NCBI GenBank assembly: GCA_963726435.1
Contig: CAVSCJ010000005.1
Span: forward strand, 1-64,000
Reading direction: 5' to 3'
Origin: PALSA-660 sp963726435
GTDB lineage: Bacteria; Actinomycetota; Coriobacteriia; Anaerosomatales; PALSA-660
Length of the DNA stretch: 64,000 nucleotides
Shown: positions 47,479 through 57,623 of the stretch, in pieces
Layout: every line of letters begins with the position of its first letter
How positions within the stretch are numbered: position 1 is the stretch's first letter
Program-made: the position numbers and the translations under genes
Notes under the pieces: generated by a model
Seen by the model: only the letters and a program-made list of their open reading frames with translations
Database searches by the model: none
What the model was told of the DNA's origin: nothing

Positions 47479-48450
47479 CTACCTCGAGTCTGCCGCGACC
47501 CGCGCCAGATCGGCATCCACCATCATCTCGACCAGCTCGCGGAAGGTCACCTTCGGACTCCAGCCCAGGACCTCACGGGCCTTCGCCGGATCTCCGAGCA
47601 GAAGGTCGACCTCCGCAGGACGTACCAGGGCCTTGTCGATCACGACGTAGCGCTCCCAGTCGAGATCGGCGCGAGCGAAGGCGAGCTCCAGGAACTCGCG
47701 CACGGTGTGCGTCTCTCCCGTCGCGACCACGTAGTCACCCGGCGCATCCTGTTGCAGCATCAGCCACATGGCCTCCACGTAGTCGCCCGCGAAGCCCCAA
47801 TCCCGGCGGGCGTCGAGGTTGCCGAGGTGAAGATCGTTCTGCAGCCCGTGCCTGATGCGTGCGATGCCGTTCGTGATCTTGCGGGTGACGAACTCCAGAC
47901 CTCGTCGCGGAGACTCGTGGTTGAAGAGGATCCCGCACGACGCGTGCATCCCGAAGGACTCGCGGTAGTTCATCGTGATGAAGTGGCCGTACACCTTCGC
48001 CACCCCGTAGGGGGAACGCGGATGGAACGGGGTCGTCTCCCGTTGCGGCGTCTCGAACACCTTGCCGAACATCTCCGAGGACGACGCCTGGTAGAAGCGC
48101 GCGTCCGGCGCCGCGCGGCGGATCGCCTCGAGAAGACGCGTCACGCCCAGCCCGGTGACCTCTCCGGTGTAGACGGGCTCCTGCCACGACTCCGCCACGA
48201 ACGACTGCGCGGCGAGGTTGTAGACCTCGTCGGGCTTGGCTTGGTCGAGCGCATCGAGCATCGACGACGGCTCCAGCAGGTCGCCGCCGACCAGCGTGAT
48301 GCGTGACAGGACCCCTTCGAGACGGTCGACAGACTCCGTCGAGGAGCGCCGGACAAGGCCGAACACCTCGTAGCCCTTGTCGAGGAGCAACTCGGCAAGA
48401 TACGAGCCGTCCTGCCCGGTGATCCCTGTTATGAGCGCGCGCTTCGTCAT
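47479..48450 (-). CDS. gmd: GDP-mannose 4,6-dehydratase
   Basis: Gmd makes GDP-4-keto-6-deoxymannose using bound NADP+. The 323-residue protein starts MTKRALITGITGQDGSYLAE and has YNLAAQSFVAESWQEPVYTG, FYQASSSEMFGKVFETPQRE (the catalytic Ser/Thr-Glu pair), SPYGVAKVYGHFITMNYRES (Tyr and Lys) and GILFNHESPRRGLEFVTRKI. Neighbouring manC supplies GDP-mannose. No reductase (rmd) or fucose synthase (fcl) is in the window. The start overlaps the manC stop (ATGA). Confidence 0.96.
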   Translation of the reverse strand: MTKRALITGITGQDGSYLAELLLDKGYEVFGLVRRSSTESVDRLEGVLSRITLVGGDLLEPSSMLDALDQAKPDEVYNLAAQSFVAESWQEPVYTGEVTGLGVTRLLEAIRRAAPDARFYQASSSEMFGKVFETPQRETTPFHPRSPYGVAKVYGHFITMNYRESFGMHASCGILFNHESPRRGLEFVTRKITNGIARIRHGLQNDLHLGNLDARRDWGFAGDYVEAMWLMLQQDAPGDYVVATGETHTVREFLELAFARADLDWERYVVIDKALVRPAEVDLLLGDPAKAREVLGWSPKVTFRELVEMMVDADLARVAADSR

Positions 48451-49916
48451 CTCTCGCCTTCCCTGTCCCAGTCGTCCTCCATGCGGACGATGTCGTCCTC
48501 GCCGAAGTACTCACCCGTCGCCACCTCGATGACCTTCAGCGGCGTGGTACCGGGGTTCTCCAGCCGGTGGACGGTGCCCGCCGGCAGATACACGGATTCG
48601 TTCGGACCGAGCTCGATGCGCTTGGAGTCGCTCTCCACCACAGCCTGGCCCTCGATGACGACCCAGTGCTCGCTTCGCCTCGCGTGGCGCTGCAGCGAGA
48701 GCCGCGCGCCCGGCCGGACGTCGATCGCCTTGATCTGATAGCCGTCGGCCTTCATGAGCAGGGTCCACGATCCCCAAGGGCGGAGCGAACTCCGCGACTG
48801 GGTGACCTCGGGCGCACCCAGGGCCCTCAGTGCGTTCACCACCTCGCGGACGTCCTGCGCGCGCTCCTTCGGCAGCACCAGCGTCGCGTCGGCCGTGTCG
48901 ACGACGATGAGACCCTCCACTCCGAGAGTGGCCACGAGGCGGTCGGTCGAGTAGACGATGCTGTCGCGGCTGCCGATGTCCACCCCGCGGCCGACGCGCA
49001 CGTTGCCGTTCGCATCCTGCTCCGCCACGTCCTGCAGGGCGAGCAGACCTCCGACGTCACTCCACCTGAGCGACGCCGGGATGACCGCCGCGTGCTCGGA
49101 GCGCTCCATGATCGCGACGTCGACCGAAACGGGGGCGATCGTCTCGAACGCGGCGCGCGCCGCCTCTCCGTTGCGTTCGGCCGGAGCCAGTGCCGCGATG
49201 CCGCGCACGACGTCGGCGATGTGGGCTTGGCTGCCGCCCGCCGAGTCCAACTCCTCGAGCACGCGGGAGGCCTTCATCACGAATATGCCGGCGTTCCAGA
49301 AGTAGTCGCCGCTCTCTACGTACTGCTCGGCGCGCGCGAGGTCCGGCTTCTCGACGAACTCTGCCACCGCGTGGGGTATGGCCGACCCCACCGCGAAGTC
49401 CACGAGCGCTCCGGCGGCCCGGATGTAGCCGTAGCCGGTCTCCGGCCGCGTCGGCGTGATGCCGATGGTGACGAGCCAGCCCGCAGCGGCCGCCCCCACA
49501 GCCGCACGTACGCAATCCGCCCAGACCTCGCCATCTTCGAGCAGGTGGTCGGAGGGCAGAACCACCATGATCGCGTCGGGGTCCTCGGATGCGAGAGTGG
49601 CCGCCGCGAGCGCGATCGCGGGCGCGGTGTTGCGCGCCAAGGGCTCCTGGATGTAGCGCAGGTGGTGCAGCTCGGAGTCGGGCTGCGCGGCAAGGTGGTT
49701 GCGAAGCTCGTCGAACAGAAGCTCGTTGGTGACCACCGTCACGCCGTCGCCCCCGCCCGTGAACTGCAGGATGCGATGCACCGCCTGCGAGATGAGCGAC
49801 TCGGTGCCGAACATCGAGAGGAACTGCTTCGGGCTGAGTTCGCGCGACAGGGGCCAGAAGCGCTGGCCCGATCCCCCGGCCAGCACCACCGCGTACAGGT
49901 GTGCCTCGAACGACAT
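48447..49916 (-). CDS. manC: Mannose-1-phosphate guanylyltransferase with C-terminal cupin (ManC type)
   Basis: The 489-residue protein has YAVVLAGGSGQRFWPLSREL near residue 10-29, QRFWPLSRELSPKQFLSMFG, VVLPSDHLLEDGEVWADCVR and FVEKPDLARAEQYVESGDYF, the GT core. The C-terminal 120 residues are the cupin seen in bifunctional ManC/AlgA: RPWGSWTLLMKADGYQIKAI, HARRSEHWVVIEGQAVVES and YLPAGTVHRLENPGTTPLKV. It forms GDP-mannose and perhaps isomerises mannose 6-phosphate. The ATG at 49,916 has AGGAG upstream. A small palindrome (GTGAGC-GCTCAC, 49,945-49,960) lies just before it. Confidence 0.95.
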   Translation of the reverse strand: MSFEAHLYAVVLAGGSGQRFWPLSRELSPKQFLSMFGTESLISQAVHRILQFTGGGDGVTVVTNELLFDELRNHLAAQPDSELHHLRYIQEPLARNTAPAIALAAATLASEDPDAIMVVLPSDHLLEDGEVWADCVRAAVGAAAAGWLVTIGITPTRPETGYGYIRAAGALVDFAVGSAIPHAVAEFVEKPDLARAEQYVESGDYFWNAGIFVMKASRVLEELDSAGGSQAHIADVVRGIAALAPAERNGEAARAAFETIAPVSVDVAIMERSEHAAVIPASLRWSDVGGLLALQDVAEQDANGNVRVGRGVDIGSRDSIVYSTDRLVATLGVEGLIVVDTADATLVLPKERAQDVREVVNALRALGAPEVTQSRSSLRPWGSWTLLMKADGYQIKAIDVRPGARLSLQRHARRSEHWVVIEGQAVVESDSKRIELGPNESVYLPAGTVHRLENPGTTPLKVIEVATGEYFGEDDIVRMEDDWDREGER

Positions 49917-50030
49917 GCATGCTCCTGTTGCTCGTGCGGTCTCTGTGAGCGGCTGCTCACGCTTCATAGCGGCCTCCGCCACTCTACCGCAAGTCGAAGG
50001 GCGGATTCCCTCCACGCCGCGGCACAGACG

Positions 50031-51230
50031 CTATCTGAAGCTGAACCGTTGGTTGACGATGTAGGTGGTCGCGACGAGCACGACCGTGAAGAGCCCCTGG
50101 CTCAAGTAGGGGTTCAGACCCAGAGTGGTGGTCAGCCACGGGAAGACCACCAGGTTGACCGCGAGCGCCCCCACGTAGACGAGCGCGAAGCGCGGGAACT
50201 CGGTGATGAAGCGCGTTGCTGTCTTGAAGACGAAGCGCTTGTAGCCCCAGTAGGCGTTGAGCGTCGAGACGGCGTACGACGCGATGAAGATCAGCACGTA
50301 GCTCAGGCGGTTGGAGAGCAGGTAGTACAGCGCGGAGAACAGCAAGTAGCCGAAGAGCGTGTTCCAGCCCCCTACCACCAGGTAGAGGAAGCGGCGCCGC
50401 GTCTCGGAGTCGAACATCGCGCGGTACACCAGCCTCCGCGCGCGAGCCAACCGTCGCGCGTGCCGGGAACCCGCCGCGGCGTCCGCTTCCGTCGCGCCGA
50501 ACGTGCCGGCTTCGGCGGTGCGGCGCAGCAACGCGGTCACGTCGGCCTCCTGCGTACGGGCGACTCTGGTGCTCCACGACGTGCCGACGATGCGGTAGCG
50601 CGCCACCGCGCGGTCGAGGACGTACAGGTCACCTCTCGCTAGAAGGCGCATCCAAAGGTCCATGTCGATGCAGTAGGGCTCGCTCTCGTCGAACCCGCCC
50701 ACACGGCGCACGCTCTCGGTCCGGACCAGCGTGGCGCATGGCTCTCCGACGAGGTTCGAGCCGCTGCGGACCATGCCGCGCCCCGCGACGTCGCCGGACA
50801 CCCGGCCGCGCAGCCTCCCGTTGCCTCGCCTCGCGATGCGCCTGCCGCCCTCCCCGATCAGCTCGCGCGCGCCCGTGACGACCTCGACGCCGGGATCCGC
50901 CTCCAGGATCGAGACCTCGGCCGCGAGCGAACCGGGCAGGAGGACGTCGTCGCAGCCCATGACCTTCAGGTAGCGGCCGCGCGCCTCCGCCACCAGGCGG
51001 TTCCAGTTGCGACCGCCGCCGATGTTCGAGTCGTTGCGCAGCACACGCAGGCGTGGATCGTCGAAACCCGCGATCACGTCCAGCGTGCCGTCGGTCGACG
51101 CGTCGTCCACGACCAGGACCTCGAGACCGTCGACCTCCTGCGAGAGCGCGGACGCTACCGCCTCGGCGATGTAGCCGGCACACATGTAGGAAGGTATGCC
51201 GACGGTCACCAGCACGGGGGTCTCGCTCAT
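50031..51230 (-). CDS. GT2 glycosyltransferase fused to a GtrA-like membrane domain
   Basis: The N-terminal half is a GT-A glycosyltransferase: VTVGIPSYMCAGYIAEAVAS, VLVVDDASTDGTLDVIAGF, LRNDSNIGGGRNWNRLVAEA and KVMGCDDVLLPGSLAAEVSI. The C-terminal 130 residues carry four helices of the GtrA family (RFLYLVVGGWNTLFGYLLFS, NAYWGYKRFVFKT, NQRFSFR at the end). GtrA proteins normally act as separate flippase-like partners of GtrB transferases. The gene joins the two in one chain. The start overlaps the upstream ArnC-like stop by ATGA. Confidence 0.88.
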   Translation of the reverse strand: MSETPVLVTVGIPSYMCAGYIAEAVASALSQEVDGLEVLVVDDASTDGTLDVIAGFDDPRLRVLRNDSNIGGGRNWNRLVAEARGRYLKVMGCDDVLLPGSLAAEVSILEADPGVEVVTGARELIGEGGRRIARRGNGRLRGRVSGDVAGRGMVRSGSNLVGEPCATLVRTESVRRVGGFDESEPYCIDMDLWMRLLARGDLYVLDRAVARYRIVGTSWSTRVARTQEADVTALLRRTAEAGTFGATEADAAAGSRHARRLARARRLVYRAMFDSETRRRFLYLVVGGWNTLFGYLLFSALYYLLSNRLSYVLIFIASYAVSTLNAYWGYKRFVFKTATRFITEFPRFALVYVGALAVNLVVFPWLTTTLGLNPYLSQGLFTVVLVATTYIVNQRFSFR

Positions 51231-52195
51231 GCCGGCAGGTCGTCGCCCTCTCCGCCGAACCGCTCGGCGACGAGGTAGAGCGGGCGGCGTTTCGTCTCGT
51301 AGAACACACGCCCTATGTAGGCGCCGAGCACCCCGAGAGACAGAAGCTGCACGCCTCCCATGAACAGGACCGCCACGATCACGGAGGTCCAGCCGGGCAC
51401 GACCGAGGCGGCTCCGACCAGCCGTTCGATCACCAGCCACACGCCGGCGAGGAAGGCGATCGCAGTCACCAGGAATCCGAATTGGGCCATCAGTGTGAGA
51501 GGGCGGACCGAGAAGCTCAGCACCCCGTCGATGGCGAGACGTGTCATCCGGCGCATGTCGTAGGTGCTCTCGCCGGAGCGTCGTGGCTCTCTGGCATACG
51601 GAAGCCCGATCTGCCGGAACCCTACCCACGCCCCCATGCCGCGCAGGTACCGGCTCTCCTCCCGCATGCCGGAAAGCGCGTCGATCACGACGCGGTCGAT
51701 GAGTCTGAAGTCGCCCGCGTCGACCGGCAGCGGCGTGTCGCACAGTGCTGCCATGAGACGGTAGTAGAGGGAGGCGGTCCAGCGCTTGAAGGCGCTCTCG
51801 CCGGGGCGTCGCGTGCGGACCCCGTAGACGACCTGGTAGCCCTCCCGCCATTTGGCGACCATCGCCGGGATGACCTCGGGCGGGTCCTGAAGGTCGTCGT
51901 CGATGATCACCGCGGCGTCACCGCGCGCGGAGTCGAGACCGGCCGTCACGGCGATCTGATGGCCGAAGTTGCGCGAGAGTGAGATGACCCGCACGTGCGG
52001 ATCGCCTGCCGCGAGCCCGCGCAGCACCTCGAGCAAGCCGTCCGGACTGCCGTCGTTGACGAACACGATCTCGTAGTCCAGGTCCGGACCCAGGGAGGCT
52101 AGCGTCCCGGTCAGGCGACGGTGGGTCTCCGGGACGATCTCCTCGCTCTTGAAGACGGGGACGATCACGGAGAGGAGTCCGGCGGTCACCGCCAT
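51227..52195 (-). CDS. Undecaprenyl-phosphate glycosyltransferase (ArnC/GtrB/DPM1-like)
   Basis: The 322-residue protein has SVIVPVFKSEEIVPETHRRL, EIVFVNDGSPDGLLEVLRGL, SLSRNFGHQIAVTAGLDSAR, AVIIDDDLQDPPEVIPAMVA (DDD metal site) and AGDFRLIDRVVIDALSGMRE, followed by two C-terminal membrane helices. These enzymes load a sugar on to undecaprenyl phosphate for transfer outside the cell. It is one base overlapped with galU (TGATG), which could supply UDP-glucose. It pairs well with the GtrA-type domain of the next gene. Confidence 0.92.
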   Translation of the reverse strand: MAVTAGLLSVIVPVFKSEEIVPETHRRLTGTLASLGPDLDYEIVFVNDGSPDGLLEVLRGLAAGDPHVRVISLSRNFGHQIAVTAGLDSARGDAAVIIDDDLQDPPEVIPAMVAKWREGYQVVYGVRTRRPGESAFKRWTASLYYRLMAALCDTPLPVDAGDFRLIDRVVIDALSGMREESRYLRGMGAWVGFRQIGLPYAREPRRSGESTYDMRRMTRLAIDGVLSFSVRPLTLMAQFGFLVTAIAFLAGVWLVIERLVGAASVVPGWTSVIVAVLFMGGVQLLSLGVLGAYIGRVFYETKRRPLYLVAERFGGEGDDLPA

Positions 52196-53058
52196 CACGC
52201 CAACGGGTCGCCAAGCAGACGCTTCAGCAAGGCCCGCAACGCCGCGCCGTGCTCGGGAGACGCCAGGGCAAGGCCCAAGTTCGCCTCGAGCCACGCCAGG
52301 ACATTGCCGGTGTCGTATCCGGGATGATCCTCGACCACGGCGTAGATCTTCTCGGTCTTGACCAGCTCCCGCAACGCATCGGTGAGCTGGATCTCGTCGC
52401 CGCGGCCCGGGGCCACGTGCGGCAGGATCTCCATGATCTTCGGGGTCAGAAGATAGCGACCGAAGATGGCGAGTGTGGAAGGCGCCTCGTTGACTGCCGG
52501 CTTCTCGACCAGGTCCGTGACCTCCCAGACGCCGGGCTCGATCTCGTGCCCCTCGATGACCCCGTAGCGCGACACCAGCGCGGGCTCCACCGGGCTGACG
52601 GCGACCACGGAGCCGCCGTGGCGGTCGTAGACGTCCTTGAGTCTGGGCAGACAGTCGTGGCGAGGCACGATCACGTCGCCCAGCAGCACGAAGAAGGGTT
52701 CGTTGCATATGTGGGCGGCGCCGCACAGGACGGCATGCCCCAGCCCGCGCGGCCGCTTCTGGCGGACGTAGAAGATGTCGGCCAGGTCGGAGACCGCCCG
52801 CACCATGCGCAGCCGGTCCACGGCCCCAGAGCGCTCGAGCAGCTCCTCGAGCTCGACCGAACGGTCGAAATGATCCTCGATGGCGCGCTTCCCGCGGCCC
52901 GTCACCATCAGGATGTCGGTCGCGCCCGCCGCGACCGCTTCCTCCACGACGTACTGGATCACGGGCTTGTCGACGACCGGCAGCATCTCTTTCGGCTGCG
53001 CCTTGGTGACCGGCAGGAACCTCGTGCCGAGACCCGCCGCCGGGATGATCGCTTTCAT
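52195..53058 (-). CDS. galU: UTP-glucose-1-phosphate uridylyltransferase
   Basis: GalU makes UDP-glucose. The 287-residue protein starts MKAIIPAAGLGTRFLPVTKA and has KEMLPVVDKPVIQYVVEEAV, GRGKRAIEDHFDRSVELEE, LGDVIVPRHDCLPRLKDVYD, DLVEKPAVNEAPSTLAIFGR and YDTGNVLAWLEANLGLAL, all standard for the family. It shares one base with the following ArnC-like gene. A possible -10 (TGCTATCGT) lies upstream near 53,110. Confidence 0.97.
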   Translation of the reverse strand: MKAIIPAAGLGTRFLPVTKAQPKEMLPVVDKPVIQYVVEEAVAAGATDILMVTGRGKRAIEDHFDRSVELEELLERSGAVDRLRMVRAVSDLADIFYVRQKRPRGLGHAVLCGAAHICNEPFFVLLGDVIVPRHDCLPRLKDVYDRHGGSVVAVSPVEPALVSRYGVIEGHEIEPGVWEVTDLVEKPAVNEAPSTLAIFGRYLLTPKIMEILPHVAPGRGDEIQLTDALRELVKTEKIYAVVEDHPGYDTGNVLAWLEANLGLALASPEHGAALRALLKRLLGDPLA

Positions 53059-53132
53059 GACTCCCCTCCCTGCCCTGCGGCCCTCATGCAGGGTCGCCAC
53101 CCGAGGGACGATAGCACACCGCAGACGCGTCC

Positions 53133-54875
53133 TCACCTGCCGGACAGCACCGTGAACCCTATGCTCGAGGACGTCTCGACGGCGCGATAGCGCCGGCCCA
53201 GCTCGAACAGGAGCGGATCGGCGGCCGCCGTGCCCGGAGCGCCTGCCTCCTCCAGCACCTTCGTCTCCACGAACACGACGTCCGGCCAGCGCCCGATGCG
53301 GTCGTAGTAGTCGACGGCCGCTCCGTCGGCCGGTCCGTGGTCGAGCCATGTGGCGTTCGTCAGAGCAGTACCGGCACTCAGCGCGAGATAGGCACCCGGG
53401 GCTGCGACGAACAGCACGCCGTCGCCCGGCGCGACATAGCGCCGCGACAGGCTCTCCAGGGTGTCCAGGAACTCGCGGCGCGACTCGTTCGTGAGGACCC
53501 CGGCGAAGGCTCCGGACCCTACCCGGGCCTTCAACGTGAGCGGCGGATCCTGGCTGAAGGCCACTCCGAACAGGCAGACCGTGATCCCGACGATGAGTGC
53601 GAGCATCGCGACCCGGCCGGCCCGGGAACCCAACGATCGCTCGACCGTCGACGCCCACCAAACGACCGTCGCCACGGCGAGGGGCGCCAGACCCACGATC
53701 TGGCTGGCAAGATACAACCCCGCGGAAGACAGGGACGTCACCACGAGCGTGCCGACGACGGAGGCCGGCAGCGCGAGCAGGACGAAGCGCCGCATCGGGG
53801 CATCCATGTCCCGCAGATCGGACAGCATCGGCACCGCCGCGAACAGCACGAAGGCCGTCAGGTAGTTGCCGGCGAAGGTCCGATTGCCCAGGCCCGCGAT
53901 CGAAGCGTTGGCGAGGACCGGCAGCACGAGTGCGACCGGGAGCGCCGCGAGCAGCCATGCGCGCGCCCGGGCGCGCTCGGGCGCGCGCATGGCCGGGAGC
54001 GTTGCGCCCATCGAGATCGCCGCGGACGGCGCGAACCACGCCCACAGCGGGACGCCCCACGTCCGCAGGAGCGTCTCCCCCAGCTTGCCGAGCACCGCGC
54101 CGAGCCTTCCGCCGCTCGCCAGCGGCCCGCTGACGCGCGAGGCGGCCAGCAGGTAGTCCGCGGTCGCACGCAGGTCCGCTACGGTGGCCTGCGTGGCGAG
54201 CCAGACCGCGAACGGCACGACGACCGCGGCGGCACCGGCCAGCGCAGCGCCCACCAGGCGCCGGTCGCGGCCCAGCAGCCAGAACGTCAGCAGAAGGGTC
54301 AGCGCCGCGAGTACCAGCGGCGGGTACGACACGGACGCGAACGCGGCGGCCGCGCCCGCGAGCAGCGCCGCGCGGCGGCTCCCGTCCCTCAGAGCGGCGA
54401 ACGTGCCGGCGCAGGCGAGCACCATCCCAAGGGCCGCCATCGTGTTGTAGTCCACCGCGAAGAGGTTGTACGCCGGCGCGAGCAGCCACGCCGCGCCGGC
54501 GACGAACGCCGGCCACTCCCCGAACGAAGGGCGCAGCACGCGGTACGTCGCGTACCCCGCGGCCGAGGCCAGCGCGACGTAGAAGAGCCTCAGGGCCAGG
54601 AACAGGCCGGTGGTGGAGAAGAGAGAGGTCCACAGACGGGCGAAAGGCACCGCGACCAGGAATCCCAGGGACTGCAGCATCATCTCGTCCACGAACAGGC
54701 GCGCACCCTGGGCGAGCCGAAGGGTGGCGGCCGCGTAGTAGCCGTCGTCGAGGAAGGAGAAGCCCATCGTGGACCGCCAAGCGGCGACGAGCACGAGAGC
54801 CACGGCGACGACGCCGATGAGGCGGACCGACCCGAAGCCGCGTGCTCTGCCCGGTGTGCGCCCCTCCGTCGCCAA
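53133..54875 (-). CDS. Multi-spanning GT-C-like membrane protein
   Basis: The 580-residue protein has about eleven membrane helices through residue 440 and a soluble C-terminal part (VETSSSIGFTVLSGR at the end). The loop after the first helix has FLDDGYYAAATLRLAQGARL, an acidic DD motif typical of GT-C glycosyltransferases of the PMT/ArnT group, which use lipid-linked sugars outside the cell. I cannot say which sugar. It lies before galU and the ArnC-like gene, which could supply a lipid-linked sugar. Confidence 0.7.
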   Translation of the reverse strand: MATEGRTPGRARGFGSVRLIGVVAVALVLVAAWRSTMGFSFLDDGYYAAATLRLAQGARLFVDEMMLQSLGFLVAVPFARLWTSLFSTTGLFLALRLFYVALASAAGYATYRVLRPSFGEWPAFVAGAAWLLAPAYNLFAVDYNTMAALGMVLACAGTFAALRDGSRRAALLAGAAAAFASVSYPPLVLAALTLLLTFWLLGRDRRLVGAALAGAAAVVVPFAVWLATQATVADLRATADYLLAASRVSGPLASGGRLGAVLGKLGETLLRTWGVPLWAWFAPSAAISMGATLPAMRAPERARARAWLLAALPVALVLPVLANASIAGLGNRTFAGNYLTAFVLFAAVPMLSDLRDMDAPMRRFVLLALPASVVGTLVVTSLSSAGLYLASQIVGLAPLAVATVVWWASTVERSLGSRAGRVAMLALIVGITVCLFGVAFSQDPPLTLKARVGSGAFAGVLTNESRREFLDTLESLSRRYVAPGDGVLFVAAPGAYLALSAGTALTNATWLDHGPADGAAVDYYDRIGRWPDVVFVETKVLEEAGAPGTAAADPLLFELGRRYRAVETSSSIGFTVLSGR

Positions 54876-54891
54876 GCGTCCCCCCTAGGTG

Positions 54892-56173
<1,282 letters not shown>

Positions 56174-56216
56174 GTCGGGGCTCCTTGCTCGTGTCGCGCG
56201 TCGGGCGGGTGCGAGC

Positions 56217-57599
56217 CTACTCGCACACGGCTCCCGGGGTCGGCTCGTAGACGCAGTATGGCTCGGCCGCGAGGTAGTCGCCTGTCACCGACAGGGCACG
56301 CGCGCGACACCCGCCGCATACGGCCTTGTACTCGCACCGCCCGCACTTGCCCTTGAGAAGCGAGTAGTCGCGCAGCTCGTTGAAGACCTTCGACTCCGTC
56401 CAGATCTGCGAGAACGGCTGGTTCTTGACGTTGCCGAGCTGCATGTCGAAGTAGCCGCAGGGCTGGATGTCGCCCACGTGGCTGATGAAGCAGAAGGTGA
56501 TGCCGCCGAGGCAGCCTCGCGTCATCGCGTCGAGCCCGTACTCCTCGCGCGTGACCTTCTTGCCCTCGGCCTTCGCCAGCTGCCGGATGATCCGGTAGTA
56601 GTGGGGCGCGTCGGTCGGCTTGAAGTGCAGCGGGCTGGTCTTCTGACGCTCGTACGCCCACGCCAGCACGCGCTCGTACTCCTCCGGCGGCAGCTCCTTG
56701 TCGAGCAGGTCCTCGCCGCGGCCGGTCGGCACGAGCATGAAGATGTGGAACGCGTCGACGCCGAGCGACTCGGCCAGGTCGTGCATGGCCTCGACCTTGT
56801 CGGAGTTCAAGGTCGTGACGGTCATGTTGATCTGTACGCCCACGCCGTGCGCCTTGGCGGTCTCGATGCCGGCGATAGTGGCGTCGAAGCAGCCCGCCTG
56901 CCCACGGAAGACGTCGTGCTCGTCTGCGGTCGGGAAGTCCACCGATACCGAGATGCGCGGGATCTTGTGGTCCGCCATCTTCTGCGCGATCTCGTCGGTG
57001 AGAAGTGTCGCGTTCGTGCCGATCACCGGCATCGCGCCCTTGGCCTGGGCGTAGTCGACGATCTCCCAGATGTCGGGACGCATGAGCGGCTCGCCGCCGG
57101 TGAGGATGATGATCGGATTGGAGATGGTGACGATGTCGTCGATGGTCGCCTTGATCTGATCCAGTGTCAGCTCGCCCTCATAGGCGCCGAACTCCGCCGC
57201 CGCGCGGCAGTGAACGCAACTCAGGTTGCAGCTCCGGGTGATCTCCCACGCGATGATGCGCGGCGCCTTGATGCCGGTGCGCTCCTGATACGCGAGCGCC
57301 TCCGGCCCGCCGCCCGGCCTGAACCCTGTACTGCGGGCTCCGCCGTGTCTTTGTCTGTCCCCCGGTACGCCACCCGGATGCCCGCCCGGAGGGCCTGCCC
57401 AGGGTGGCACGCCCGGGTGGCCCGAGCGCGCCTCCGCAGCGCGGTCTGTGCGCGAGGACAGCGACGAAAGGCCACCCGGGCGGCCACCCGCAAGCCGGAT
57501 CCCTACGGCCGCCTGGCCGCATCCGGCCTCCGCCTCGGCCATCTGCTGTTCGAGCCCCGGGTCCGGCTGCTCGTCGAAGTCGACTGCGTCGTCAGTCAT
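56217..57599 (-). CDS. Radical SAM/SPASM heme-pathway enzyme (AhbC/AhbD/NirJ-like) with unusual N-terminus
   Basis: The core starts at about residue 105: PRIIAWEITRSCNLSCVHCR carries the radical SAM CxxxCxxC. TGGEPLMRPDIWEIVDYAQ and SVSVDFPTADEHDVFRGQAG follow, and the SPASM-type cysteine cluster CGRCEYKAVCGGCRARA ends it. AhbC and AhbD act in the siroheme route to heme; NirJ is a relative. Position beside hemB and hemL supports a heme role. The first 105 residues are different: Gly/Pro/Arg-rich and spanning a palindromic DNA segment (57,410-57,482). No start codon occurs between that segment and the core, so it must be translated if the gene is. Confidence 0.85.
   Translation of the reverse strand: MTDDAVDFDEQPDPGLEQQMAEAEAGCGQAAVGIRLAGGRPGGLSSLSSRTDRAAEARSGHPGVPPWAGPPGGHPGGVPGDRQRHGGARSTGFRPGGGPEALAYQERTGIKAPRIIAWEITRSCNLSCVHCRAAAEFGAYEGELTLDQIKATIDDIVTISNPIIILTGGEPLMRPDIWEIVDYAQAKGAMPVIGTNATLLTDEIAQKMADHKIPRISVSVDFPTADEHDVFRGQAGCFDATIAGIETAKAHGVGVQINMTVTTLNSDKVEAMHDLAESLGVDAFHIFMLVPTGRGEDLLDKELPPEEYERVLAWAYERQKTSPLHFKPTDAPHYYRIIRQLAKAEGKKVTREEYGLDAMTRGCLGGITFCFISHVGDIQPCGYFDMQLGNVKNQPFSQIWTESKVFNELRDYSLLKGKCGRCEYKAVCGGCRARALSVTGDYLAAEPYCVYEPTPGAVCE
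57410..57482. repeat. Palindromic GC-rich segment inside the AhbD-like gene
   Basis: A perfect 13-base inverted repeat (57,410-57,422 and 57,470-57,482, CGCCCGGGTGGCC/GGCCACCCGGGCG) encloses 47 bases. Related GCCACCCG words recur at about 57,369 and 57,483. The surrounding 57,320-57,545 segment codes for Gly/Pro/Arg-rich text unlike the family. Confidence 0.6.
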
Positions 57600-57623
57600 G
57601 CGTGTGCTGTCCTTGTCATGCTG

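Noticed and set aside
49945..49960. Palindrome GTGAGC-ggct-GCTCAC before manC as an operator
   Set aside because: Only six-base arms, a single copy and no linked regulator, so it is mentioned with manC but not called as a site.
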